DNA from: Bacteroides sp.
GTDB taxonomy: Bacteria; Bacillota; Clostridia; Oscillospirales; Ruminococcaceae
Assembly (NCBI GenBank): GCA_023663265.1
Contig: JAMPHV010000005.1
Span: 1 to 63,925 of the forward strand
Reading direction: 5' to 3'
DNA length: 63,925 nucleotides
Within the stretch, counting starts at the first letter, position 1, and every line of letters begins with the position of its first letter. Of the stretch, positions 54,874 to 63,865 are shown one piece after another. The position numbers and the translations under genes are program-made. Below the pieces are notes generated by a model that did not search any database, was not told the origin of the DNA, and saw only the letters and a list, made by a program, of their open reading frames with translations.

Positions 54874-54878
54874 AGCGG

Positions 54879-55109
54879 TTAATCCTCCTTTTTGAATTTG
54901 AACAGTCCCTCAAGCGTTTCCTTTGAAATCTCTCTTGAGGAATCCTCGTTTATATTTTGCGTATCGAGAAGCTCGTTTCGGATAATTTTAACATCCTTCG
55001 GAGCAGAAATACCTATCTTGACGCGGTCCTTTGAAACCTCTAAGATGGTGACCTCTATGTGGTCGGCAATGATAACGCTTTCTTCGGTTTTTCTTGTCAC
55101 AACTAACAT
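54879..55109 (-). CDS. csrA: Carbon storage regulator CsrA
   Basis: 76-residue RNA-binding dimer that represses flagellin translation. N-terminal MLVVTRKTEESVII and the core VTILEVSKDRVKIGISAPKDVKIIR are classic. The tail is longer than in proteobacteria, as usual with FliW partners. It begins two bases from fliW. Confidence 0.97.
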   Translation of the reverse strand: MLVVTRKTEESVIIADHIEVTILEVSKDRVKIGISAPKDVKIIRNELLDTQNINEDSSREISKETLEGLFKFKKED

Positions 55110-55111
55110 TA

Positions 55112-55555
55112 TCAGCCCTCCTTTTCGGTCTCGCTGTTTTTAAATATGGGCTGACGGTAGGGATAGTTGCTCGGAAGAATAACCTGCATAGCCTTCTTCG
55201 TGTCCATATTTATTACTATCGGGGATTTCAAATTAACGGTGGTTTCCTTGTAATCCTCGGGGACTCTCGCAATACAAAGCACCTGCAAATTGGTCTTTTC
55301 GTTCACCTCGAGCATTGCTTTTTCGCCGCTGTTCAAGGTTATCTCATAGTCCTTGCAGATGAGCCACGGGTCGAACACGATAAAGCAGGGCTTTATCGAA
55401 TCGATACACTGGAGCCATACGGGAAACTGACCCTTTTCGATCTCAATAAGCGCGAATCTTTTTGCGTCCTCGAAGGCGTATATTCCGTTGGGAAATTCCA
55501 ATATCTGCTCCTCGCCGATCTCCATTGTCCCGAAATCTCTTGTTTCTATTTTCAT
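55112..55555 (-). CDS. fliW: Flagellar assembly factor FliW
   Basis: 147 residues. FliW binds flagellin and CsrA in a partner switch that couples flagellin translation to export. Family landmarks: ILEFPNGIYAFEDAKRFALIE, FLVQ-like PVWLQCIDSIKPCFIVFDPWLI, and MKSPIVINMDTKKAMQVIL. Adjacent csrA supports the call. Confidence 0.96.
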   Translation of the reverse strand: MKIETRDFGTMEIGEEQILEFPNGIYAFEDAKRFALIEIEKGQFPVWLQCIDSIKPCFIVFDPWLICKDYEITLNSGEKAMLEVNEKTNLQVLCIARVPEDYKETTVNLKSPIVINMDTKKAMQVILPSNYPYRQPIFKNSETEKEG

Positions 55556-55577
55556 TATACACCTTCCTTAACGTTGG

Positions 55578-56183
55578 TTATGCCCAAGACTGAAATTCCG
55601 GATCGGGGAAAAACATAGGGTCTCCCAAATAGGTTATGTCCACGTAAGCCTTCTGCACTATATCAAAATTAACTGTGCCTCTCTGAAGCTGATACGGTAC
55701 GATCTGCGTGTTTTCCCAGTCTATGTTTACCTGCGTCGGACGCTGGGAAATATCCGTTGTTCCGGGATTGACCGTTATTTCGGGCGGCACCGAGGGGTAA
55801 AAGGCTATATTGGCGTCCACGGGCTCGTTTTTTCGCATAAACTCGGATTTTGCTATCTGCGCGGGGGGAGTGCGGTTTTCCTCCACCATGTTCCCCTGCT
55901 GAACGATGCTTCTTGTCGCCTCGTCGGCCACTTGATAGCCCTTGTCCGCGTAGTACCTTACCAGCGACGCGTCGCTTAGCTGACCCACGCCCATGCTTTC
56001 CCTGCAAGGCTTTGTGTCCACCTCTATCAGCGCCCTTGTGGTATGCACCTCCAAGCCGCCCAAATCGGTGGTCTGTCTGAGAAACTGCTGATTTGTCCCG
56101 GGATTCACCATTCGGGGGTGATTTATGGTGGTGTTCATCACGGTGTCTTGTATGTTGTAGCTTAAAAGATTAAAGCCTACCAT
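55578..56183 (-). CDS. DUF6470/YviE-like protein of the flgL-fliW operon
   Basis: 201 residues. Not membrane-bound. N-terminal MVGFNLLSYNI and beta-rich centre; the phrase GGLEVHTTRALIEVDTKPCRESMGV and the end VQKAYVDITYLGDPMFFPDPEF fit the YviE/DUF6470 family that lies between flgL and fliW in Bacilli and Clostridia. Function is unknown; position suggests late filament assembly. SD AAGGAGG. Confidence 0.8.
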   Translation of the reverse strand: MVGFNLLSYNIQDTVMNTTINHPRMVNPGTNQQFLRQTTDLGGLEVHTTRALIEVDTKPCRESMGVGQLSDASLVRYYADKGYQVADEATRSIVQQGNMVEENRTPPAQIAKSEFMRKNEPVDANIAFYPSVPPEITVNPGTTDISQRPTQVNIDWENTQIVPYQLQRGTVNFDIVQKAYVDITYLGDPMFFPDPEFQSWA

Positions 56184-56224
56184 ATGATCGCCTCCTTTAA
56201 TGATCTATATAACTTGACAGGAGC

Positions 56225-57517
56225 TTAGCTTATAAAATCGAAGATCGACTGAGGAATTACCGAGCCGCTCATTTGAAGAGTAGCGGAGTAAATGCTGCCC
56301 AGCATTTTCCAGGTGGTGGTCTCGGAGGGGAAGTCGGTGGATTCCAGGTCGTTCTGACGGCTTGTGAGCGTCTCTAAGTTGTTTGTGATACGCTCCTGGT
56401 TGAACTCGATAAACTTTGTGGTATTGCCTATCTCGGCAAGGGTAAGAGATACCTTGGTCTGCAGGGAGTAGATATGATCCGCGTAGCGGGCGATCTCCTT
56501 GCCGTCGCCTCTTCTTATTACCTCGGCGGCGTCGAGAATGCTCTGCAAAATATTGTTGGAATAAGCGCTGCCCTGGTTTTCTGTCTTGAGCTCCGCGCCG
56601 TTTTCGCTGGTGTCCTTTATCTTGACCTGCTTTCCGTTAAGGTTGTTGACGATGGTGCCGTGCTCGTAAACGGTGATCTTGTCGCTTCCCACCGCGTCCT
56701 TTATCGCCGCGTTTATCGCGTCTCTGCTGGCGTTGGCGTCCGCGCCGCCCGTGAAAGTGACGTTGTATTTGTCGAGCTGATCGCCCTGGTTGCCTATCGT
56801 CAGCTCAAAGGAGTACTGCACGCCGTCCTGTATCTCGTCCAAATCGATAAAGGAGGTGGTGGGCTGCTTGCCGCAGCCTGTGCACTCAACGCCGTTCAAG
56901 GTGAGCTTTAACGCCGACTGCTCGTCAATTCTGCCGTCCGCGCCCAAGGTCATGCCCAAGCCGATATCGCAGTAGGAGGATACCGCGTCGGGGAACATTG
57001 CGGGATCGCTGTACTGGTCAACGGGCACTCCGTTATATGTAACGGTTCTGCCGTTTACTATATTGAAAGCCTTTTCGTCGTTATTAACGCCGCCGAATAT
57101 CCTTCTGTCCGCAACGGTAAGGTTCATAAGGCGGGAAATTTCGTCCGCATACGCCTCAACGCCCGTGGCGAGTATCTCCATATCCGAGGGGGAGTGGGTG
57201 TGCACCTCGGAGCTGGTGCCGTTGGCAGCCTCTATGCATTTTTCGTAGGTGGTCTGAATGATCTCGGAGATCGCCATTATCGAGGATTCCGCGTTGGCGT
57301 AGATATTGTCCGCGGTGGTAAGATTATCCTGGTAGTTGTTCAGATTGGCGATGGCTTTTCTTACTCTCATAGCGGAAGCCGCCTGGGCGGGCATTTCGCT
57401 TGCCTGCTGGAATTGGCGGTAGCTGGATATCTTCTGCTCCGATTTATACTTAAGGGAGTAGTTCTTTTCGAGGTTGCTTACATAATTTCGTGTTATTGTG
57501 GCGTTGGCTATTCTCAT
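56225..57517 (-). CDS. flgL: Hook-filament junction protein FlgL (HAP3)
   Basis: 430 residues. Flagellin-like N-terminal coiled coil (MRIANATITRNYVSNLEKNY, SEMPAQAASAMRVRKAIANL) and C-terminal helix (FNQERITNNLETLTSRQNDLES) surround a variable domain. Exported by the flagellar type III system and joins hook to filament with FlgK. Confidence 0.95.
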   Translation of the reverse strand: MRIANATITRNYVSNLEKNYSLKYKSEQKISSYRQFQQASEMPAQAASAMRVRKAIANLNNYQDNLTTADNIYANAESSIMAISEIIQTTYEKCIEAANGTSSEVHTHSPSDMEILATGVEAYADEISRLMNLTVADRRIFGGVNNDEKAFNIVNGRTVTYNGVPVDQYSDPAMFPDAVSSYCDIGLGMTLGADGRIDEQSALKLTLNGVECTGCGKQPTTSFIDLDEIQDGVQYSFELTIGNQGDQLDKYNVTFTGGADANASRDAINAAIKDAVGSDKITVYEHGTIVNNLNGKQVKIKDTSENGAELKTENQGSAYSNNILQSILDAAEVIRRGDGKEIARYADHIYSLQTKVSLTLAEIGNTTKFIEFNQERITNNLETLTSRQNDLESTDFPSETTTWKMLGSIYSATLQMSGSVIPQSIFDFIS

Positions 57518-57556
57518 TTTACGATCGTCCTTTCATTATTCGGCTTTACCTAAAGC

Positions 57557-59161
57557 TTATCTGCCCGCTAAGCCCGTGTTGTTGATAAGTCTGTCTACGC
57601 ATTCGTCCATGGTGGTGAGCATACGCGAGTTTGCGTTGAACCATTTTTGGAAGTTCATCATATTTACGCCCTCCTCCGTCTCGGAAACGCCCGAAATGCT
57701 CTGTCTTACGTCGAGTATGGAGTTTGCGTTGTCGGAGTTTAAGTCGTACTGCTCTTCATAGTAGCTTATGCTTTCGGCTATGCGGTCGTCCACGAACAGA
57801 CAGTAATCGTAAATGGAGCCCGTAAATTCGCCCGCTCTGCCTACCTTTATGGGATTATCCAAGCCCAAATACAATGTGTTCACCATATTGCCGTCCAAGG
57901 AAAGGTCCCATGTCAATTCGTCCTTGTCAACGTCGTAGGTGGGGTTCCTGCCTATCATGGTCGCCTCCGCCATCCACTCGTCGGAAATTCTGATGTTGGA
58001 GGCGGTGATAGCTACGTCCTTTATCTCGTTGCTGTCCTTGTCGTACTGCTTGTCGGCGGCGAACATTGTCCTTGAAAGGTCCGTTTCCGTCACCTTGTTC
58101 CCGTCCTTATCGGTGTAGGAATACTGACCGCAGAGATCGTTCATCAGCTTGGCGAAGGAGCTTGCAAAAGCGTCCAGCGTGGAGCGGTAATAGGGTATGC
58201 CGTATTCGCTGTTCTGATAAAACGCCGCGTAGGTGCCGTTGCCGTTGAGCATATCCATTCTTGCCTTAAGATCGCCCGTCAGAACGTTGCTGCTGACAAA
58301 TTCGCCGTTGGTGAACTGGAGCACCGCCGCGCCGTATTCCTCGTAATCCTTCATAATTACGTGCTCGTACTTGGTGCCGTTCACAATGGTGGTGCCGCCC
58401 ATCTCTATCTTGACCGAGCCGTCGTTGTTGTCGGAAACGCTGATGTTTCCGTAATAGGAAAGCTCGTCGATAAGCTGATTGCGCTGGTCGAGAAGCTCGT
58501 TGGGTCCGTAGGAGCCTATAACCGTTTCGCCGTAGTATATCTTGTCGGCGGCGGTAATGTTGTACTCGCCCGTGATAACGCCGTTGTAGGTCACGATTTT
58601 GTCGATAAGCTCGTTGACCTCGGAAACGGATTCCTGCAAGTCGATTATATTTTCGTTTTTGAGATTGTCAAGCTTGGTGGCGTAGTCTCTTAAGGTCTGC
58701 GTAACGGAGTAGCACTCGTTCCTTACGATGCTGGCAAGCTCCAAATTATAGGGGGAATCCGCCGCGTACTTTGAAAACGCGGTCTTTACGTCGTTAAGGT
58801 TCTTTATAAGACCTGTTTCGTCAATATCGCTCAGTATCTTTTCGGCTTCGCTCAAAACGCTTTTCTTAACGTCAAATTCCGCTACGTAAGCGGTAAATTC
58901 TCTGTACCGCTTGTCTACGTATTTGTCTCTTATCTGATTGACTCCGAAAGCGTTTACGCCCTGACCCGTAAGGGAAAGGCGCGCAAGCTTGGAGCCGTAT
59001 TTGCCCGAAAGGGGAATGAACGTGGAATTAAGATCCACGCGCTGTCTGCTGTAACCCTCGGTGTTTATGTTGGACAGGTTATTGTTGGTTATATCCAACG
59101 ATTTCTGCGAAATCTGAATGGTGCGTTTTGAAACCTCGTAGCCTACAAAAGTTGAGCGCAT
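57557..59161 (-). CDS. flgK: Hook-filament junction protein FlgK (HAP1)
   Basis: 534 residues. Axial-protein start MRSTFVGYEVSKRTIQISQKSLDITNNNLSNINTEGYSRQRVD is characteristic, and the C-terminus ends with GVNMMNFQKWFNANSRMLTTMDECVDRLINNTGLAGR. SD GGAGGATTTTT. Paired with flgL just downstream. Confidence 0.97.
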   Translation of the reverse strand: MRSTFVGYEVSKRTIQISQKSLDITNNNLSNINTEGYSRQRVDLNSTFIPLSGKYGSKLARLSLTGQGVNAFGVNQIRDKYVDKRYREFTAYVAEFDVKKSVLSEAEKILSDIDETGLIKNLNDVKTAFSKYAADSPYNLELASIVRNECYSVTQTLRDYATKLDNLKNENIIDLQESVSEVNELIDKIVTYNGVITGEYNITAADKIYYGETVIGSYGPNELLDQRNQLIDELSYYGNISVSDNNDGSVKIEMGGTTIVNGTKYEHVIMKDYEEYGAAVLQFTNGEFVSSNVLTGDLKARMDMLNGNGTYAAFYQNSEYGIPYYRSTLDAFASSFAKLMNDLCGQYSYTDKDGNKVTETDLSRTMFAADKQYDKDSNEIKDVAITASNIRISDEWMAEATMIGRNPTYDVDKDELTWDLSLDGNMVNTLYLGLDNPIKVGRAGEFTGSIYDYCLFVDDRIAESISYYEEQYDLNSDNANSILDVRQSISGVSETEEGVNMMNFQKWFNANSRMLTTMDECVDRLINNTGLAGR

Positions 59162-59206
59162 ATAAAAATCCTCCTAAAAATTTGAGTTTACCGTTTTCGT
59201 ATTGCG

Positions 59207-59689
59207 TTACACGTTTCCTATGATATCGCCGCCCGAGCCGCTTCCGCCCTTTACGAAGCGCGCGTCGCCCGAGTATGCGCCGATACCCGTCAGATCGTTT
59301 ACGCCGAGAAGCTTTGACTGTACCTTTATTTTTCTCTCCACCAGATCGTTGGATATCTCATTGATTCTTTTTATTTTGGCAATGGAATTGTTGAGCCGCT
59401 GGCTTTGAAGCTTAAACGCGGGGATATAATCCTCGGGAAAGCGATCGGTCAGATCCGCCAGCTTAACGCCCTTTATCCCGACCTGCTCGAAAAGGGCAAG
59501 CCTTTTGTCCTCTAACGAATTGCCCTTCATGATATAGCCCTGCTCGTCTACGAGCGCGCTTTCAAGCCATGCAAGATCGTCCTTGAGAATATGGTTCTGC
59601 TTCTCCAAGAGAAAATCGGCAAGTCTTTCAAAATGAGAGTTATACTGATCGAGAAATCTTATGATAATTTCGGCGGTCTGAACAGTCAT
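59207..59689 (-). CDS. flgN: Flagellar export chaperone FlgN
   Basis: 160 residues. A helical chaperone for FlgK and FlgL: helices FERLADFLLEKQNHILKDDLAWLESALVDEQGYI and LQSQRLNNSIAKIKRINEISNDLVERKIKVQSKLL, then a Gly-rich flexible end. It lies between flgM and flgK as usual. Confidence 0.93.
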   Translation of the reverse strand: MTVQTAEIIIRFLDQYNSHFERLADFLLEKQNHILKDDLAWLESALVDEQGYIMKGNSLEDKRLALFEQVGIKGVKLADLTDRFPEDYIPAFKLQSQRLNNSIAKIKRINEISNDLVERKIKVQSKLLGVNDLTGIGAYSGDARFVKGGSGSGGDIIGNV

Positions 59690-59701
59690 AGCGCCGCCCC
59701 C

Positions 59702-59983
59702 TTATTGCCCGAGAATAGCCTTGGCAATGATCTCGGAGCTGACGGGGCAGCTGTCGCCGCTGTAGGCGGCCTGAAGCTGTTCGATCTTGGCGGCGTTGGC
59801 TTCCGCCTCGACGCTGCTCGCCGTGTTGGCTTTGGCTGCGGCTAACGCGCCCGCAAAGTCGAAATCCACCTTGTCGGTATTGGCGGGAGCCCTGCCCTTT
59901 TCCTTTTTGCCCGCGGAAACGTTCGCGAATTTTTCGTATGAGCGTATCGCGCTTGCGTTAGGTATTAAATTCTTTATCTCCAT
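59702..59983 (-). CDS. flgM: Anti-sigma-28 factor FlgM
   Basis: 93 residues from the ATG at 59983 (AAAGGG upstream). N-terminal part disordered, Ala/Lys-rich; C-terminal helices with the family end AAYSGDSCPVSSEIIAKAILGQ. FlgM blocks sigma-28 until exported through the completed hook. Its own promoter is sigma-28 type, giving feedback control. Confidence 0.92.
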   Translation of the reverse strand: MEIKNLIPNASAIRSYEKFANVSAGKKEKGRAPANTDKVDFDFAGALAAAKANTASSVEAEANAAKIEQLQAAYSGDSCPVSSEIIAKAILGQ

Positions 59984-60122
59984 AATATCAACCCTTTCTG
60001 TGCGGTTTTGGGTAGGTCTGTTATTGCGAGAGAGGTTCCCGCGCCGCCGCACCTCCCTGTGCGGAAAACGCCTTTCGGAGCCCCTGTCCGATTTTTTTCA
60101 TAAAATCGTTTTTTCAAATATA

Positions 60123-60149
60123 ATATCGGCAAAGACGGGAAAATCTTTA
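60123..60149 (-). promoter_or_regulatory. Sigma-28 promoter of the late flagellar operon
   Basis: Minus strand TAAA (60149-60146), 15 bases, GCCGATAT (60130-60123), the same as the promoter at 26925-26951. Confidence 0.9.
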
Positions 60150-60198
60150 GCTTTTATATGAACAAAATTTGAAAATTTTGTGAAATTTCTGTGAAACA

Positions 60199-60570
60199 TC
60201 ATTTGACCGATCCCTTAAGAAGCTCCGCCGCGATATGTCCCAAAAGATTATACCGCTCCTCGGGGATACGGAGCGGGGAGCTGCCGTTCATTGCGGAAAA
60301 GGTATCCGCCAAATCGGAAAGTATCTTTTTCTGCCCGTCGGAAAGCCCCGCAGCCGAAACGGTGAACCGCTTTTCCATTCCGTAAAGCTCGTCGGCGGAG
60401 GTCCCCAGTATCGCCGCTATGGCGCGCACCGTTTCAAAGGGAGGGTATACCTGGTTGCTTTCGTATCTGCTGACGGTGCCCTCCGAAACCTCCAGCAGGG
60501 AAGCCAGCTTTTTCTGCGTCAGTCCCTTTTTCCTGCGAAGATTTTTTAACGTCAAACCGAAATCGTACAT
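60199..60570 (-). CDS. XRE-family transcriptional regulator
   Basis: 123 residues. N-terminal helix-turn-helix LKNLRRKKGLTQKKLASLLEVSEGTVSRYESNQVYPPFETV (residues 8-48), then a short helical C-terminus (SDGQKKILSDLADTFSAM) of the type used for dimerisation. SD GGAGG. It is divergent from the radical SAM-GT2 pair 2, whose promoter region contains a palindrome that could be its operator. Confidence 0.92.
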   Translation of the reverse strand: MYDFGLTLKNLRRKKGLTQKKLASLLEVSEGTVSRYESNQVYPPFETVRAIAAILGTSADELYGMEKRFTVSAAGLSDGQKKILSDLADTFSAMNGSSPLRIPEERYNLLGHIAAELLKGSVK

Positions 60571-60619
60571 TTTAAATCGCCTCCGTAACTTTCATTATAC
60601 GAAAATTATGCCAAAAAAT

Positions 60620-60650
60620 ACTTGCATTTTATGTAAGTTTATGATATAAT
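60620..60650 (+). promoter_or_regulatory. Promoter and possible operator of radical SAM-GT2 pair 2
   Basis: TTGCAT (60622-60627), 17 bases, TATAAT (60645-60650). The -35 box lies in the near-palindrome ACTTGCAT-TTT-ATGTAAGT (60620-60638), a plausible site for the divergent XRE regulator. Confidence 0.65.
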
Positions 60651-60746
60651 TCTTGAAAATGGCGTAAGTTGTTTTAAAAAAAGTTGCGTGTAGCTCAATT
60701 ATGATTTTGCAAGCTGCAATTATTTACAAAAACGGAGGATTAAGCT

Positions 60747-61991
60747 ATGCACTATAAATTCAGATACGAATATCTTTTCGACGGCGTTCCGAGACCCGAC
60801 TTTCAAAAGCTGAGCGGAAATTTGGCGCTTTACGGGGCGGGCTTTCAGGGGCTGCTGGCGGCGCATCTGCTGAAAAAGCAGGGGGTGGAGATACTTTGCT
60901 TCGGCGACAGGGACGTAAGGAAGCAGGGTACCTTATATTACGGTATTCCCGTTGTTTCGCCCGAGGAGATGAAGGAAAAATATCCCGAAGCCGCGGTCAT
61001 GGCGACCCCCTACGGGTTAAGCTCGGTATGGGACTATATAAAAAACGAATTGAAATACAAAAACGTTATAACCCCCTTTTCGCTTTTTTTGGAATTTGAT
61101 TCCGACGAGTTTGATAAGCTGCCCGAGCTGCCTTTTTGGTATCACTCCGAAACCCTTGACCTTAACATTGAAATGTTTCTTATCAGGTGCGCTATGATCG
61201 AGACCGACCGCTGTTTCTTTTCCACCGATCTTTCTGTTACCGAAAAATGTAATCTTAAATGCCGAAACTGTACAAGCTTAATGCCGTGCTATGATAATCC
61301 GAGGGATTTTTCGTACGAAGAAGTTCTTGAAGACATTTCAACCTTGATCAAAGACAAAATATTTTATCGAATATGGATCGAAGGCGGAGAACCTTTTTTG
61401 TGGGAGCCGCTTTACAAGCTGTTAAATGCGCTGAGCGAGCAGGAGGAAATAATGAACATTGCGGTGGTCACCAACGGAACGGTAATGCCGGACTCCCGCC
61501 TTTTAAAATCGCTTCAAAATCCAAAGGTACAAGTGCGCGTTTCGGATTACGGCAATCAGTCAAAGTTGAAAAAACTCGTTGATACTTTGACTGACAATGG
61601 TATATACGTCAGAGTTCAGCTCCAAAAATGGTACAAGCTCGCCGATTTATCCAAGGAGCCGAAAACAGGCGAGGATTTAAAAGAAATTATCGAAAGCTGC
61701 ACCAAGCTCCAACCCGAATGTTCATTTTATACCAAAAACGGAAAGCTTTTCAAATGTCCCTTGCAGGGAAATTTGCATGAGCTTGGATTATTTCCGTCAG
61801 ACCCGAACGAATATGTTGATCTGCGGGATAAAAACGATCTCGATATACACCGTAAGATAACCGATTATTTTACAAAGCCGAACGTCCCCAAAATCTGCGC
61901 TCACTGCAACGGCAGGGGCTATACGGGGGTCGAGGTCCCTCCCGCGGAGCAATTACAAAAAGGAGAAAGGCTTACCGTCCGCTTTGAATAA
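60747..61991 (+). CDS. Rossmann-radical SAM fusion protein with PPAEQL motif (pair 2)
   Basis: 414 residues. The first about 125 form a nucleotide-binding-like domain (LALYGAGFQGLLAAHLLKKQG, FGDRDVRKQG, YGIPVVSPEEM), similar in outline to NDP-sugar-type domains. Then a radical SAM core with CNLKCRNC near residue 170, WIEGGEPFLWEP and VVTNGTVMP. The C-terminal cysteines (CSFYTKNGKLFKC, ICAHCNGRGY) and VPPAEQL ending match the shorter protein at 40095. It starts behind GGAGGA. The GT2 gene follows after 21 bases. Confidence 0.88.
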   Translation: MHYKFRYEYLFDGVPRPDFQKLSGNLALYGAGFQGLLAAHLLKKQGVEILCFGDRDVRKQGTLYYGIPVVSPEEMKEKYPEAAVMATPYGLSSVWDYIKNELKYKNVITPFSLFLEFDSDEFDKLPELPFWYHSETLDLNIEMFLIRCAMIETDRCFFSTDLSVTEKCNLKCRNCTSLMPCYDNPRDFSYEEVLEDISTLIKDKIFYRIWIEGGEPFLWEPLYKLLNALSEQEEIMNIAVVTNGTVMPDSRLLKSLQNPKVQVRVSDYGNQSKLKKLVDTLTDNGIYVRVQLQKWYKLADLSKEPKTGEDLKEIIESCTKLQPECSFYTKNGKLFKCPLQGNLHELGLFPSDPNEYVDLRDKNDLDIHRKITDYFTKPNVPKICAHCNGRGYTGVEVPPAEQLQKGERLTVRFE

Positions 61992-62012
61992 AAGCGGCTC
62001 GGGCATAACACA

Positions 62013-63605
62013 ATGAGCAGAATATATTTTCGCACCACCGCCTATAACGCGGAAGAAACTGTTGCGCGCTGTATCGAGAGCGCGCTGAATCAAACGAAAT
62101 ACGGCGGCGATATCCTATATTACATATGCGACAACGGCTCGACCGACAGAACGGGGGAAATAATTCTTGAATACGCTTCAAGGGACTCGCGGATAAAAGC
62201 CTTTTCCAATAAGATAAACCGAGTATGGGAGCCCGAGGAAAGGGAATTTGCGGAGCTTTGCCGCAGCTTGGAGGACGACGATCTTTACTGTCTGTTGGAC
62301 GCGGACGATTCCTACGACCTTGATTTTTTGGAAAAAATTATCCCTTTTATGAAAGAGAACCGCTTGGACATTGCGGCTTGCGGCAACAAATTCATAGACG
62401 TCGGGACGAACGCCGTAACGGGGACCCGCGTTCTGCCCGAGCCGCTTATTATCGGCGGCTCGGCGGATTTCTCCCGTTATTTCCCCTATTATCACCAATT
62501 TATGAGAACGGTATGGGGCAAGCTGTACACGGGAAAAGCGGCGCGGCGTATCTATACCAACGAGACGGTGCCGCCGAAATACCGCGATATGGCGTACGGC
62601 TCGGACACTCTGTATGTTTTTGCCGCCTTACGCGGCTGCGAACGGGCGGGGATATATCCCGAGCCGCTGTACAACTATTATGTTTCAAGCGGATCGGCTT
62701 CATACAAATGGGATAAAAGGCGCGTTGACTCGGATCGGCTGCTTTACGAGGACGCGGCGGAATTCCTGTCGCTGCACGGCGGCTTGTCCTATGATAACCG
62801 CATGTTTTTGGATTTGGTGTACGCCAACGCCGTGACCGACACGCTTAACGTGCTTAATAACGCAGACGGAATGACGCCCGCCGAAAGGCTGACCGAGCTT
62901 AAGAAGATCGCCGACTGCCCTTACACCTCGGAAGCCTTTTCGGTCGAGCATCAACACTGCCGCGAAAGCAAGACCCGCTTTCTTTCGTCGGTCCTGCGCG
63001 CCGCGTCGGAGCTTGGAGCGGAGAGCGAAAGGGAGCTTCGGTCGGTTACGGAAAAATATACCCCGAGCTGCGCTCCCGCCGTTGACCCGCGCACGGCGGA
63101 GCTGTTCGCAAGGGAAAAGGAATTTTTGAAAATTCTGACCGAGGACAACAGACCCTTGCTGATCGAGCTGCTGATAAAATACATCGGCGAAAACAAATTC
63201 GTAAAGCAGTACGATCTTGCGGGAGCGGTTTTCGCTTTGACAAAGGAAAATCCGCTTCTCTGCGGGATAAAAAACGCAAAATTTCTGAAAAGATACGGCG
63301 GTATCTATCTTTCGGTGCTTGCGGGCAGATACGGCGAGGCGCTGGAGCAAACGGCGGATATCCTTGTAAAAAAATATCCCCGCGACGAGGAGCTTATATT
63401 GCTTTGCTGCAATCTTGCGGCTCTTCTCGAGCAGGCGGACGAATTTATTTTCGCCAAGACCAGACTCGCGGCGTTCTATTTTTACAACGACCGTATTGAG
63501 GAATGCATGACCGTGCTCGAGCACCTTGAATATATGCGGGTAGAGGACACGGAGGAGATCGGGAGGATAAAGGAGAGAATAGGCTTTTATGAGGGAAAGG
63601 AATGA
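62013..63605 (+). CDS. GT2 glycosyltransferase with helical C-terminus (pair 2)
   Basis: 530 residues. GT-A domain: FRTTAYNAEETVARCIESAL, CDNGSTDRTGEI, LLDADDSYD near residue 90. The C-terminal helical part (YGEALEQTADILVKKYP, NLAALLEQADEFIFAKTRLAAFYF) is homologous to the C-terminus of the GT2 at 41038. With the upstream radical SAM gene it repeats the pair seen at 40.1-42.6 kb. The acceptor is unknown. Confidence 0.88.
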   Translation: MSRIYFRTTAYNAEETVARCIESALNQTKYGGDILYYICDNGSTDRTGEIILEYASRDSRIKAFSNKINRVWEPEEREFAELCRSLEDDDLYCLLDADDSYDLDFLEKIIPFMKENRLDIAACGNKFIDVGTNAVTGTRVLPEPLIIGGSADFSRYFPYYHQFMRTVWGKLYTGKAARRIYTNETVPPKYRDMAYGSDTLYVFAALRGCERAGIYPEPLYNYYVSSGSASYKWDKRRVDSDRLLYEDAAEFLSLHGGLSYDNRMFLDLVYANAVTDTLNVLNNADGMTPAERLTELKKIADCPYTSEAFSVEHQHCRESKTRFLSSVLRAASELGAESERELRSVTEKYTPSCAPAVDPRTAELFAREKEFLKILTEDNRPLLIELLIKYIGENKFVKQYDLAGAVFALTKENPLLCGIKNAKFLKRYGGIYLSVLAGRYGEALEQTADILVKKYPRDEELILLCCNLAALLEQADEFIFAKTRLAAFYFYNDRIEECMTVLEHLEYMRVEDTEEIGRIKERIGFYEGKE

Positions 63606-63659
63606 ATAAGAGACTGAAAAACTATTCCAAAATTTCAAAAAATGATAATTGTCAATTAT

Positions 63660-63865
63660 TATAACCATTTAAGTTTTCTCAAAATTTCTAAATCAGAGAG
63701 ACTGTTTTTTATGATTGCGTTTAAGATAATGCTTAATTTTTATAAAAGTATCGATTTACTAATTCTTAATATTGCATATTATGTGATGTTAATTTTTGCT
63801 CGGAAGCGAAAGCAACACGCCTCCCGCGGGGCTTAAGGCGACACCAAAGGAGGGGCGGGAGGGGG
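63660..63865. repeat. Interspersed repeat A, right copy (inverted)
   Basis: Reverse-complement partner of 1-205. Outer edge GC-rich, inner part AT-rich. A short AATTGTCAATT unit lies immediately inside it at about 63644-63656. The final 60 bases of the window hold no gene I can support. Confidence 0.85.
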
